A stretch of DNA of 64,000 nt from positions 2,418,001 through 2,482,000 of the forward strand of contig NZ_OY764544.1 in NCBI RefSeq assembly GCF_963668475.1, written 5' to 3'. The stretch's first letter is position 1; each line of letters begins with the position of its first letter. Source of the stretch: an uncultured Methanospirillum sp. Its GTDB lineage: Archaea > Halobacteriota > Methanomicrobia > Methanomicrobiales > Methanospirillaceae. Of the stretch, positions 27,933-39,156 are shown in pieces. Both the position numbers and the translations under genes were made by a program. Below the pieces are notes generated by a model. The model did no database searches. It saw nothing but the letters and a program-made list of their open reading frames with translations, and was not told the DNA's origin.

Positions 27933-28778
27933 ATGAGATTTTCCATTGTACCGATTGTTGCATTTGTTGCCCTTGTGGCTATGACCGGTTTTGCAGCAGC
28001 AGACCGCCTTCCCAACCAGACGCCTGAGAACCAGGTCTTCTCTATTGACACCGTCATCGATGCCACTGGAGCAGTAGATGACAAGACCACCATGTCCTGG
28101 GTAATCGCAGGTCCTGGTTCAATTCCAACCGGGATTCTCGGAGCTGGTCAGACTGTCGCTGATGTAACCTACAGGGATTCCATCCTTACCAATGGTGGAA
28201 AACTTGCTGAGAACAAGAACTTCGATTTCAGTTCAAAGAACCAGGCAAGTGGCCTGTACAACATTGAGCAGCAGAAGGTTCTGACCTACGCAAGCACCGA
28301 AGGTGCACACCTGGTAGGAGAGGAAGAGTACACCCTCTCAGTTGCAGGTAACTACGCAAACGGCGATGACAACATCCGCTGTGTATTCTCACAGTCAGAC
28401 AGTGATATTCTGCCAGCATTCTGTAACATTGTCTCTGCCAAGAGCAGTCTTGTCAATGTGAACAGCGCTCAGATCTCGACGAAAGGTCAGATCCGTGCAG
28501 TTGCAGAGACCGCTGATGTTCCGGCTGGCCTGAACTACCAGATCGCAGTAACTCCAGATGCAAACTCAGGCAGTGGCTTTGCAGAGGGAACTGTCAAGAC
28601 CGTGTTCGCAGGCAGCATCATGGAAGCCCGTGATGGTGGCGATGATAACTACAACTCAAACAGTGCAACCTGGAACAAGACCTCAGCAACGAACTCATGG
28701 AAAGACACTACTGAAGTGACCGGTGGTATCAAGACCTTACAGAAGGCTTTCGCATACCAGTCCGGATTCAGAGTATAA
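27933..28778 (+). CDS. secreted protein, probable abundant cell-surface component
   Basis: 281 residues from ATG at 27933 (ribosome site GGAG). Signal peptide MRFSIVPIVAFVALVAMTG with cleavage expected after GFAAA. The mature part is polar, beta-rich, rich in Asn, Ser, Thr and Ala, and has just two cysteines (RCVFSQSD ... AFCNIVS), which could form a disulfide. No membrane anchor is seen. Codon choice is strongly biased to a small set (GGT, AAC, GCA, ACC), as in highly expressed genes, and the gene has its own long leader and a T7 terminator. A surface-layer or sheath role is plausible but is inference; I do not recognise the family. Confidence 0.75.
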   Translation: MRFSIVPIVAFVALVAMTGFAAADRLPNQTPENQVFSIDTVIDATGAVDDKTTMSWVIAGPGSIPTGILGAGQTVADVTYRDSILTNGGKLAENKNFDFSSKNQASGLYNIEQQKVLTYASTEGAHLVGEEEYTLSVAGNYANGDDNIRCVFSQSDSDILPAFCNIVSAKSSLVNVNSAQISTKGQIRAVAETADVPAGLNYQIAVTPDANSGSGFAEGTVKTVFAGSIMEARDGGDDNYNSNSATWNKTSATNSWKDTTEVTGGIKTLQKAFAYQSGFRV

Positions 28779-28799
28779 CTCTGAATAACCCTTTCCACC

Positions 28800-28806
28800 T
28801 TTTTTT
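28800..28806 (+). terminator. T-run terminator after the secreted protein
   Basis: Seven consecutive T about 20 bases after the stop codon of the gene ending at 28778, preceded by a C-rich stretch. Typical of archaeal intrinsic termination. Confidence 0.5.
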
Positions 28807-28963
28807 GAGATACCTGATAGTTTATTCACTCCGTGATCATCGGTTGATATGGAGAGCCTGGGAAAATCCCGACTGTGTCCTGTAGGGATCAGGTAGGAAA
28901 GATGAAAATGACTATTTCATGCAAAAAGAATGAGTACCGTATCAGAAGAGGATAATTCCTGCC

Positions 28964-29581
28964 TTAACACTTCTCCGGGTCGTGATATGCCCCGGTGAGG
29001 AAACCTCCAATCCGGTACCCTTTCTGATACGCTGATTCCATCAGGTCAGGGAAGAGATCCAGATCTTTTTTGGTATCCATATCCCGTATCAGGAGTTCAT
29101 CATCATACCGACAGTCGATGACATCACAGAATGATCTGGTTGAAAGAACAACTCCGTCAAAGTTTTCAGGAAGGTTCATCCCTGATATCGAGAGCAGAAG
29201 TGTCCGACGTATCTTTCGTTTCTCCTTCTCCACAAGCCGATCCTTACGAACATATTTTGCACAGAAGAAGACCTGAAACCGATCCATAAATGACTTCAGG
29301 TGACCGGGTATGCCCATCGTCATGACCGGGGTTGCGATGATAAGACTGTCCATATCTCTCAAAACGGGATATAGAGGAGTGACATCATCCTCCATCAGGC
29401 ACGTAGTATTATTTTTACAGAAGTAATGCTCCCTGCAGGCAGACAACTCAAGTTCGGTAACATGAATCATCTGAACATCGCATCCTGCAGCCTCGGCTCC
29501 AGCCACGGATCTCTTCAGCAACTTTGCAGTATTTCCGTCTGCAAGCGGACTACCCAGGAGTGCAACGATACGGGGATTCAT
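28964..29581 (-). CDS. NADPH-dependent FMN reductase / iron-sulfur flavoprotein family
   Basis: 205 residues. Flavodoxin-like: flavin phosphate loop LGSPLADGNT near residue 10 and ATPVMTMGIPGHLKSFMDR as second loop. Three cysteines SAC-x6-C-x5-C occupy the region where Isf proteins bind their cluster, but the spacing is looser than in the protein at 9315, so a cluster is uncertain. It is divergent from the ahb operon with ~110 bp between starts, so a shared control region is possible. It may supply electrons to the radical SAM enzymes encoded next door; this is inference. Confidence 0.82.
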   Translation of the reverse strand: MNPRIVALLGSPLADGNTAKLLKRSVAGAEAAGCDVQMIHVTELELSACREHYFCKNNTTCLMEDDVTPLYPVLRDMDSLIIATPVMTMGIPGHLKSFMDRFQVFFCAKYVRKDRLVEKEKRKIRRTLLLSISGMNLPENFDGVVLSTRSFCDVIDCRYDDELLIRDMDTKKDLDLFPDLMESAYQKGYRIGGFLTGAYHDPEKC

Positions 29582-29694
29582 CGTTTGATATTATCATATT
29601 CAGGTACAAGAACATTTCGGCATGGGATCCATACACGATTCCCGTTGTCTTGAATACCCTCAAATAACTCTACAGATAAACTGGCTTACTATCG

Positions 29695-30783
29695 ATGGAC
29701 AAAAGATCTGCTCCTCCTCTCAGGATACTATCCTGGAATCTCACACTCCGCTGTCCCCTCAGCTGCCCCCACTGTTATGCCGATGCGAAGCAGACCGAGA
29801 TAGCAGATCCGCTCTCAACAGAGGAAGCATTTGAGATCCTTGATCAGATCAAAGAGGTCGGGAGCCCTGTGGTCATTCTGAGCGGGGGTGAACCGATGAT
29901 GAGATCTGATCTCTATGAGATTGCCACGTATGGCACCGGACTTGGACTCAGGATGGCACTTGGAACCAGCGGGTACCTGTTCGAACGTGTAACTCCTAAA
30001 AAACTCAAAGAGGCTGGCATCAGGAGTGTGGCCATCAGTATCGATTCAGCAGAGCCTGACCTTCATGATCGGATCAGAGGGAGTCCGGGTTCATGGAAGA
30101 GGGCAGTTCAGTCAATAAAAAACTGTATCAGGGAAGGGATCCAGGTTCAGATCAACATCACCATCTTCTCACCTGACAATGATGAACTTGACCGGGTGGT
30201 AGCACTTGGAAAAGAGTGTGGTGTCTCACAGTTCCAGGTTTTCGTACCGGTTCCAACAGGCAGATCTGTTCATGAAAACTATGAGCGGTATGGAACGTAT
30301 GAACGGCTGCTCAGACATATGATCACGACCTATGGTCGCAGTCCCCGGGATGACACCGGAATTTCCCTTCGCCCGACCTGCATTCCTCAGTTCAGGCGTA
30401 TAGCCGATGAGATGGGAATATTAAACCCTTCCTGGGGGAAGGGATGTGTTGCCGGCATATCGTACTGCAGGATTTATGCGGATGGGAAGGTTACGCCATG
30501 TCCGTATCTGCCAGTGATTGCAGGTGATCTCAGAAGCGATTCGTTCAGCAGGATATGGTCAGAATCGGATGTGTTTGCGGCACTCCGGGATAATGAGAGG
30601 CTTTTAGGGAAATGTGGTCTCTGTGAGTACAAAGATGTCTGTGGGGGATGCAGGGCACGGGCATTCTCACGATCTGAAAACGTTCCACAATCCTGCGGAA
30701 GTCTGGTGAAACCACGTGATATTGATGGAGAGATCTGTGCTGAAGATCCCCTCTGCCCGTATCAGCCGGGAGGATCGAAATGA
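29695..30783 (+). CDS. ahbD: radical SAM heme b synthase AhbD (Fe-coproporphyrin decarboxylase)
   Basis: 362 residues. Radical SAM motif C-x3-C-x2-C in LRCPLSCPHCYAD near residue 20; ILSGGEPMMR is the SAM-binding GGE motif. The C-terminal SPASM-like region binds auxiliary clusters (KVTPCPYLP; GKCGLCEYKDVCGGCRARAF; EDPLCPYQP). The GKCG-x-CEY...CGGCRARA and final 'EDPLC-Y-P' pattern matches AhbD rather than AhbC. AhbD oxidatively decarboxylates two propionates of Fe-coproporphyrin III to vinyl groups, giving heme b. First gene of a four-gene overlapping operon; its stop overlaps the next start by four bases. Start ATG at 29695 has no visible ribosome site, so the message may be leaderless. Confidence 0.87.
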   Translation: MDKRSAPPLRILSWNLTLRCPLSCPHCYADAKQTEIADPLSTEEAFEILDQIKEVGSPVVILSGGEPMMRSDLYEIATYGTGLGLRMALGTSGYLFERVTPKKLKEAGIRSVAISIDSAEPDLHDRIRGSPGSWKRAVQSIKNCIREGIQVQINITIFSPDNDELDRVVALGKECGVSQFQVFVPVPTGRSVHENYERYGTYERLLRHMITTYGRSPRDDTGISLRPTCIPQFRRIADEMGILNPSWGKGCVAGISYCRIYADGKVTPCPYLPVIAGDLRSDSFSRIWSESDVFAALRDNERLLGKCGLCEYKDVCGGCRARAFSRSENVPQSCGSLVKPRDIDGEICAEDPLCPYQPGGSK

Positions 30784-31277
30784 CCGGACAGGTAGATATC
30801 GACCAGGAAGACCTCATCATTCTCGATGCCCTTCAAAGCGACTTTCCCCTTGAGCACAACCCATGGGAAGATATCGGAAGATCAATCGGGCTTTCAGGTG
30901 AAGAGGTGCTGAGAAGGGCCCGGCAGATGAAAAGCCTCGGAATAATCCGGAGTATTTCACCAACACTGGAATCTGCAAAACGAAGAAGCAGATTGTCAAC
31001 GTTGATAGCCCTTCAGGTTCCTGATGACCGTATCGAAGATGTTGCAGCAGTAGTCAACGAATACACTGAGGTCTCCCACAATTTCAGGCGTGATGATCGG
31101 TTCAACCTCTGGTTTACTCTTGCTGCGGATTCGGATGAGAGGATCGATGATCTGATAAAGGAGATCCTGAAAAAAACCGGGATCAACTCTGAACACCTGC
31201 TTGATCTGAGAACCATCAGGGCGTATAAGATAGATGTGAAATTTCCCATTCTGCAAAGAGAAGGAGATGGTGAGTAA
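30780..31277 (+). CDS. ahbA: siroheme decarboxylase subunit AhbA
   Basis: 165 residues, AsnC/Lrp-like fold: an N-terminal winged-helix part (IDQEDLIILDALQSDFPL ... IGLSGEEVLRRARQMKSLGIIRSI) and a C-terminal alpha/beta domain. The motif VSHNFRRDDRFNLWFTLA matches the 'HNY-R...N-WFTL' site of AhbA. In the known pathway AhbA and AhbB form a heterodimer that decarboxylates siroheme to 12,18-didecarboxysiroheme. Despite the regulator-like fold the role is enzymatic. Start overlaps ahbD by four bases and the stop shares a base with the ahbB start, implying coupled translation. Confidence 0.87.
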   Translation: MTGQVDIDQEDLIILDALQSDFPLEHNPWEDIGRSIGLSGEEVLRRARQMKSLGIIRSISPTLESAKRRSRLSTLIALQVPDDRIEDVAAVVNEYTEVSHNFRRDDRFNLWFTLAADSDERIDDLIKEILKKTGINSEHLLDLRTIRAYKIDVKFPILQREGDGE

Positions 31278-31762
31278 TGGACGCTCGTGATCTTCTGCTT
31301 CTTGCAGAACTTGAAAAAGGGATCCCGTTGGTTGAAAACCCGTATGCTGACATTGCAGCATCTCTGGGGATCTCAGAGGCCGAGGTGATAAGCAGGATTG
31401 CAATTCTCAAGGGTGAGGGTGTAATCCGGCGGGTCAGGGCTCGTATCAATCAGAGAAGCATCGGAATTTGTGCAAACGCCCTTGTTGCCTGGAACGTTCC
31501 TGAAGATGAAGCAGACCATGCAGGTCTGCGGCTTTCAGAACTGCCCGGAGTCACCCATTGTTACCGAAGAAGGCCGGTTCCGGGAAGATGGGAGTACTCA
31601 ATCTATACTGTCCATCATGGGTGGACCCGAAGTCATGTCAGCGAAGAGGTTGCAGAGATATCAGAGATGACCGGATACCCCGAGTACCGGATGCTTTTCA
31701 GCACCGAAGAGTACAAGAGAGTTCCCCATACCCGGGCACAGGATCTGGAGGCAGATGTATGA
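31277..31762 (+). CDS. ahbB: siroheme decarboxylase subunit AhbB
   Basis: 161 residues, AsnC/Lrp-like. The winged-helix half reads LLLLAELEKGIPLVENPYADIAAS-type, and the C-terminal half carries GVTHCYRRRPVPGRWEYSIY followed by TVHHG, the 'THCY-R...Y-LYTM-HG' signature of AhbB. It pairs with AhbA to act on siroheme. The retained region LFSTEEYKRVP near the C-terminus is also typical. The start codon overlaps the ahbA stop by one base and the stop overlaps ahbC by four bases. Confidence 0.87.
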   Translation: MDARDLLLLAELEKGIPLVENPYADIAASLGISEAEVISRIAILKGEGVIRRVRARINQRSIGICANALVAWNVPEDEADHAGLRLSELPGVTHCYRRRPVPGRWEYSIYTVHHGWTRSHVSEEVAEISEMTGYPEYRMLFSTEEYKRVPHTRAQDLEADV

Positions 31763-32934
31763 ACAGAATAACCCAGTGTCTTCATGGAAAAGGCACCATC
31801 AGTTCCATGATGGCAGAAAAGGGCAACAACGAGGTCAGGCAGGAGTTCCTTGCCTACTCATCTGTGATACGGCCGGTTATCTTCTGGAACATCACCGGCA
31901 GGTGTAACCTCTCTTGTATGCACTGCTACAACTCGTCAGGCCCTGACCAGGAGTCAGATGCTGAACTTACAACCCGGGAGGCACTCTCATTCATCGATGA
32001 CTGTGCTGTACTCAAGGTTCCGGTTGTACTCTTCTCCGGTGGTGAGCCGCTTGTCAGATCAGATCTCTTTGAACTTGCTACATATGCAAAGGAGTTGGGA
32101 ATCAGGACCGCCCTCAGCACCAACGGGACGCTCATAACCCCTGTGATTGCCGAAAGGATCAGGGAATCAGGCATCGGGTATGTCGGGATATCACTGGACG
32201 GTGCGACACCGCAGACGCATGACCGGTTCAGAAACTGTCCGGGTGCTTTCGACCGTGCCGTGCAGGCCTTCTCGTACTGCAATGATGCAGGGGTCCGGTG
32301 CGGTGTCCGGGTAACCCTTACGAAAGAGAACTACCATGAACTCAAGGATCTTATCGACCTCTCCCTGAAGATCGGAGCCTGCAGGTTCTGCCTGTACTGG
32401 CTCGTCCCATCAGGACGAGGGACCGATTCATACGAAAACCTGCAGGTTTCTGGCGATGAAGTCTTCTCAGTTCTTGATCTTCTGCAGGAGTATGCGGCAA
32501 AGACCGATCCATCGGTGATGGAATTTCTCACGGTAGACGGTCCACAGGATGCCATCCATCTACTCTCGGTCATGGAACAGAAGAATGCTCCTGATCTGCC
32601 TGAAGCCCGTTCTCTCATTGCTTCGATGAAAGGGGGATGTAGTGCAGGCATCAGGGTAGCCAATGTGACACAGCACGGGGATGTGTATCCGTGCCAGTTT
32701 GCCCAGATTCCTGAATGTCACATCGGATCAATCCGGACCAGGAAGTTCTCTGAACTCTGGAATGATCAGGATAACCCGGTTCTGAAACGATTCAGAAGCA
32801 AGAAAGAACTGCTGAAGGGAAGATGTGCATCATGTTCATACCTGGATCTCTGCGGGGGAGGATGCCGTGTACGGGCATTCTCTCAAAAAGGTGATTTTTC
32901 CGATGATGATCCCTTCTGCTTTATTCAGGGCTGA
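31759..32934 (+). CDS. ahbC: radical SAM 12,18-didecarboxysiroheme deacetylase AhbC
   Basis: 391 residues from ATG at 31759, chosen because it overlaps the ahbB stop (ATGA) and starts just before conserved sequence; the frame is open further upstream. Radical SAM motif GRCNLSCMHCYNSSG near residue 55, VVLFSGGEPLVRSDL, YVGISLDG, and LVPSGRG as in AhbC. C-terminal cluster-binding cysteines: VYPCQFAQ and GRCASCSYLDLCGGGCRVRAF. AhbC removes the two acetate groups of didecarboxysiroheme, giving Fe-coproporphyrin III, the substrate of AhbD at the start of the operon. It converges on katG. Confidence 0.87.
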   Translation: MNRITQCLHGKGTISSMMAEKGNNEVRQEFLAYSSVIRPVIFWNITGRCNLSCMHCYNSSGPDQESDAELTTREALSFIDDCAVLKVPVVLFSGGEPLVRSDLFELATYAKELGIRTALSTNGTLITPVIAERIRESGIGYVGISLDGATPQTHDRFRNCPGAFDRAVQAFSYCNDAGVRCGVRVTLTKENYHELKDLIDLSLKIGACRFCLYWLVPSGRGTDSYENLQVSGDEVFSVLDLLQEYAAKTDPSVMEFLTVDGPQDAIHLLSVMEQKNAPDLPEARSLIASMKGGCSAGIRVANVTQHGDVYPCQFAQIPECHIGSIRTRKFSELWNDQDNPVLKRFRSKKELLKGRCASCSYLDLCGGGCRVRAFSQKGDFSDDDPFCFIQG

Positions 32935-32996
32935 CTGGTCAGTAATACCCGGTCATTTCCCTTCCTATCCTGAAAATTGGTGGTAATTCAGGAATT

Positions 32997-35542
<2,546 letters not shown>

Positions 35543-36724
35543 ATGGGGATAGGGTGTTTTTATTCTGTCAAGAAGACGTTATTCATCAGCCTTCTGGTTG
35601 CATGGATCTGTTTCAGTTGGAGTCTGGCAGACCAGTCAGAGCAGAGCATAGATAATCCACTCTGTGGCTCCCTTCTCAGTCAGGCAGATCTCTCCCCACT
35701 GGTAATCTGGACGACCGACGGACCTGTCTGTGATATGCGTGGAAAATATGGAACCAGTGGTATCTATTTCGATGGATACCGGGACAAACCCGGTGGCGAT
35801 ATGGTTGGCAGAGTCAATACATATCTCAACTATTACTCACCCGATATTGCAGAGTTATATGAGTTTATGATAAACCCTGATGCACGGAGAGAATCAGCCA
35901 AGAATATATGGAAAAATTCGGACGTCACGGTGGAGACATATGACCCATTACCTGGTGGTGTGATTGTAAAATATCATGACATGGGTGAGTGGTGGTGTCA
36001 TTATCAGATCTATTTTTGGAAAAGTAAAGGCGTACTCGGCGATGTTTCAGTTGAGTTCAATAAGAATCTAAAGATAAAAAAAGGTATAGATTATGAATCA
36101 TTGGCTCTTTCCGAAGTACAACGTCTTGCAAAACTCCAGTGGTCTCGACTTCCAGGGGGAGAAACTGGATCATCTGGTCCTGATTCAGCCGGCAGTGTCG
36201 ATCTGAAACTGGATGCTGAAGGCAGGCTTGCCATTGTTAAGGAACTCTATGAGCAGTGGAATGGTAAATTTAATGACTATCTTACCGGAAATGCCCAGTC
36301 CTATGCCGGTTCGGAAGCAGAGTTCGCAAAGCCTGGTAAGACCGCCGAAGCACTTCAGGCAGAAGCACATGATTTTGAGAAGAATACCATCGGTCTCTTC
36401 AAGGCAAACGCAGGACTGCAACTTTTTGAGAGTGCAGCGTCACTGATAACCAATACCCCCCAGTACATCGGGTATGAAGCAGAACTCTGGCGCCGGACCA
36501 GAGAGATGATGGAATCAAAAATTGCTGCCAGGGATTATGTAGGGGCTATTGAAGTCCATAACGAGGCAGTTGCCGCTGAGCGGAAGATGAATGAAGGATG
36601 GTTTGGAAAATCCGGTATTCACACCGATGATGAGGTAACCCAACCGGAACTGAAGGACGACAAAACCGGGGTTGTTGTACAAAAGACAGAGACATCAAAG
36701 ACCGGCAGAACATTCTCATATTGA
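35543..36724 (+). CDS. secreted protein of unknown function
   Basis: 393 residues from ATG at 35543, chosen because GAGGTGAAGG lies just upstream and the signal peptide (KKTLFISLLVAWICFSWSLA) follows at once. The mature first half is beta-rich with aromatic residues (YFDGYRDKPGGDMVGR, WWCHYQIYFWKSKGVLGDVS); the second half (~230-370) is strongly alpha-helical with Ala, Glu and Lys (ALQAEAHDFEKNTIGLFKA), possibly a coiled coil. The only cysteines are in the first half. No anchor is seen. Unrecognised family; the neighbour at 36748 also encodes an envelope protein. Confidence 0.75.
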   Translation: MGIGCFYSVKKTLFISLLVAWICFSWSLADQSEQSIDNPLCGSLLSQADLSPLVIWTTDGPVCDMRGKYGTSGIYFDGYRDKPGGDMVGRVNTYLNYYSPDIAELYEFMINPDARRESAKNIWKNSDVTVETYDPLPGGVIVKYHDMGEWWCHYQIYFWKSKGVLGDVSVEFNKNLKIKKGIDYESLALSEVQRLAKLQWSRLPGGETGSSGPDSAGSVDLKLDAEGRLAIVKELYEQWNGKFNDYLTGNAQSYAGSEAEFAKPGKTAEALQAEAHDFEKNTIGLFKANAGLQLFESAASLITNTPQYIGYEAELWRRTREMMESKIAARDYVGAIEVHNEAVAAERKMNEGWFGKSGIHTDDEVTQPELKDDKTGVVVQKTETSKTGRTFSY

Positions 36725-36747
36725 TCAGATAAGGAGAACCCTTCTCC

Positions 36748-37278
36748 TTATCTGATGGTAATAGTTCGAAGGATCTCCTCAAAGTCGGAAAACGCATCAT
36801 CATACCGCTCTACCGGTTCGGTAAAGAGAATATGGAAGACCTGATTTGTTCCCTCGATTGTGAAGAGCTCTGCCCTAACTCCTGCTCCGGCAGCGTTATT
36901 CAGGGTAAATATTGTTGATAAGGCTGGTTTATCGTCAATAGTCCCTACTGACTCAGAGTCCAGCGTATACTGTGTCAGATCAAACTGCGTTATTGAGGTC
37001 TGAATGATATAATTCAGGTACTGGCCGTGAATCTGCGAAAGGTTTCCTTGTGCAGAGGCAATGCCGATATTTACCGAGCCTGACCCGTCAGGAAGTTCAA
37101 TTATGACCGAATCCTTCTCCTCCTGGACCATCCAGGAGGAGGGGATCATGAGGGTATACCCGTCTCTGCTGAACTGTTTTCCTGGAGAATCAGAGGAGAG
37201 AGCAGAAACCCCCGCAAGAACTCCAATGCAGAGAATACCAACTCCTGCAAAGATTATTAGAATCAGTCCGGTATTCAT
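36748..37278 (-). CDS. membrane-anchored PsbP/DcrB-like protein
   Basis: 176 residues. One N-terminal membrane anchor (LILIIFAGVGILCIGVLAGVSA) without a lipobox cysteine in the usual place, then a single globular domain of ~135 residues: SRDGYTLMIPSSWMVQEEKD, VNIGIASAQGNL, NQVFHILFTEPVERYDDAF, EEILRTITI. The order of strands and the final 'F--i--S/RTI' helix resemble the PsbP/DcrB/LpqN fold, found in small envelope proteins of unknown role. This fold match is by pattern only. It converges on the secreted protein ending at 36724. Confidence 0.72.
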   Translation of the reverse strand: MNTGLILIIFAGVGILCIGVLAGVSALSSDSPGKQFSRDGYTLMIPSSWMVQEEKDSVIIELPDGSGSVNIGIASAQGNLSQIHGQYLNYIIQTSITQFDLTQYTLDSESVGTIDDKPALSTIFTLNNAAGAGVRAELFTIEGTNQVFHILFTEPVERYDDAFSDFEEILRTITIR

Positions 37279-37470
37279 CGTAGTTCCTCCGATCAGGATG
37301 AATCAGGTGTGGTATGAGTGCAACAGTAGTCACTCTGCTGCATACACCTGGATCACACTTCATGATCCATGGCATACACTTAATAGTTCTGCTCTGCCGG
37401 TGATCATATCACGAATGTTATACCTGGAAGGCCCCAGGTTAGCCTCATAGATCTGAAAATCTCCATCTAC

Positions 37471-37480
37471 TCTATAAAGG
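37471..37480 (+). promoter_or_regulatory. TATA box of a probably leaderless gene
   Basis: TCTATAAAGG is centred ~26 bases before the ATG at 37502, so transcription should begin at or within a few bases of the start codon. No ribosome-binding sequence precedes the ATG, in line with a leaderless message. Confidence 0.5.
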
Positions 37481-37501
37481 GATCTATCATACATCTCTCT
37501 G

Positions 37502-38839
37502 ATGGGTGACCACAGTGAGGTACAGTATGATGATAAGGTTATCAGAAAGATTACTCTCCATATTCTTCCGTTTATTCTCATCCTCTACATTATCAACTAC
37601 ATCGATCGGGTAAACCTGGGATTTGCAGCCCTTACCATGAATCAGGATCTCGGGATCACTCCTGTGATCTTTGGCCTGGCATCAGGAGTATTTTTTATCG
37701 GGTATATCATCTGTGAATATCCCAGCAACAGGATGATGGAACGTGTCGGGGCGAAGATATGGATTCCGAGGATCCTGATATCCTGGGGGATCGTGGTTGT
37801 ACTTCTTTCTCTTGCACGGAGTGCCTATGATGTTGGAGCGTTGAGACTTCTCCTAGGTGCTGCGGAAGCTGGTTTTTACCCCGGTATTGTGCTCTATCTC
37901 TCATTCTGGTTTCCTAGCCGGGAACTCGGGAGGTCTCTGAGTTATCTGTATGCTGCCCAGATCGTTGCTCTTATCATCGGAGCTCCTCTCTCCACACTCA
38001 TCCTTGATCATGTCACCTGGCTTGGACTTGCCAGCTGGCGGTGGGTCTTTATTCTGGAAGGTGTTCCTGCAATTATCCTTGGAATTATTGCGTACCGGTA
38101 CATCATCAACAGACCTGAAGATGCTCCCTGGCTTTCCACTGAAGAAAAGACCAGTCTGATCAGTACCCTTCGTGCCGAACGTGAATCCAAAGGAGTGCCA
38201 GCCCGAAGAACACTCTCATTCTTCTTCGGTCAGATCTGGTTTCATCGGATCTGGGTTGCATATTTTTTTGAGATGTGTGCCGGATACGCCATTATCTTCT
38301 GGCTTCCGCAGATCATCCGGTCATTTCACTTCAACTCGTCCAATACTGAAACGGGCTTGATCTCTTCCATTCCGTATGTCTTTGCTCTCGTTGGTATGTT
38401 TCTCTGGGCAAAACATTCTGATCGGACCGGGGAGAGAAAGTATCACCTCTATATTCCCTGGATCTGTGCATCAATCGGTCTATTCGTCGATGCTTTCGTT
38501 AAAGATCCGATATCATCCCTTGTATTTCTGACAGTGGCAATGACGGGGCTGTATGCAGCCATTCCGGTCTTCTGGGCGATTGTAACAGACCGGATGAAAC
38601 AGATCGATGCATCAGGTGGTATTGCACTTGTGAATGCGTTAGCAACGATTGGAGGATTTATCGGGCCTTCTCTTATGGGTTTTTTTGTCTCTTCCAGCGG
38701 AGAAATTGATGCAGTTCCTGCACTTTTTACCTTCTCAGGGTTTTTACTCCTCTCAGTGGTTCTCATGGCATGGGAATTTCATGCAATGGGTGATGTACAT
38801 AAACCCGGTTCCAGAATAGATTCTGAAACCATTTTTTGA
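37502..38839 (+). CDS. MFS permease, anion:cation symporter (ACS) type
   Basis: 445 residues with 12 hydrophobic segments and a central hydrophilic loop (~200-235). FILILYIINYIDRVNLGFAA in helix 1 and EYPSNRMMERVGAKIWIPR after helix 2 match the ACS family, which in bacteria and fungi imports organic anions such as phthalate, tartrate, hexuronates or allantoate with protons. LLGAAEAGFYPGIVLYLSFW in helix 4 is also diagnostic. The substrate is unknown. This family is unusual for a hydrogenotrophic methanogen, so lateral transfer is plausible. Its promoter sits so close that the message is likely leaderless. Confidence 0.88.
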   Translation: MGDHSEVQYDDKVIRKITLHILPFILILYIINYIDRVNLGFAALTMNQDLGITPVIFGLASGVFFIGYIICEYPSNRMMERVGAKIWIPRILISWGIVVVLLSLARSAYDVGALRLLLGAAEAGFYPGIVLYLSFWFPSRELGRSLSYLYAAQIVALIIGAPLSTLILDHVTWLGLASWRWVFILEGVPAIILGIIAYRYIINRPEDAPWLSTEEKTSLISTLRAERESKGVPARRTLSFFFGQIWFHRIWVAYFFEMCAGYAIIFWLPQIIRSFHFNSSNTETGLISSIPYVFALVGMFLWAKHSDRTGERKYHLYIPWICASIGLFVDAFVKDPISSLVFLTVAMTGLYAAIPVFWAIVTDRMKQIDASGGIALVNALATIGGFIGPSLMGFFVSSSGEIDAVPALFTFSGFLLLSVVLMAWEFHAMGDVHKPGSRIDSETIF

Positions 38840-39156
38840 AATATCATCTCCCGAATGTAATATCAGAACATTAATAATAATACAAAAATAAAACCCTCCC
38901 ACTTGTACCTGGGTGGTACAGATCTGAACGGTGGGGAAACGATGGGCGTGTGTTTGAGGCTACATACATTTTTTATTCACAAAACTCTGGTAGAAAAGCC
39001 GCAGTACGGGATCGGGTCACCTGAAGTCACAGCGGTATCTGCGAAGTCTGGCAATGCCTTCCTTCATGAAAATTCAGATGATTCAGGTCTTATATCCGGA
39101 TCGCCTGGAGCGCAAACTCACCCTGAATCCATAATGCCGGATTGCAGGTGTTTCTG
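38840..39156 (+). promoter_or_regulatory. upstream region of the beta-helix protein with TATA box and palindrome
   Basis: 317 bp without a supported gene; the short frame at 38903-39157 has no ribosome site and an unlikely composition. An AT-rich tract (AATAATAATACAAAAATAAA, near 38870-38890) can act as TATA box. About 20-30 bases downstream lies a perfect 6-bp inverted repeat, TGTACC (38904-38909) and GGTACA (38915-38920), near the expected transcription start, so it could be an operator or leader hairpin. Confidence 0.4.
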
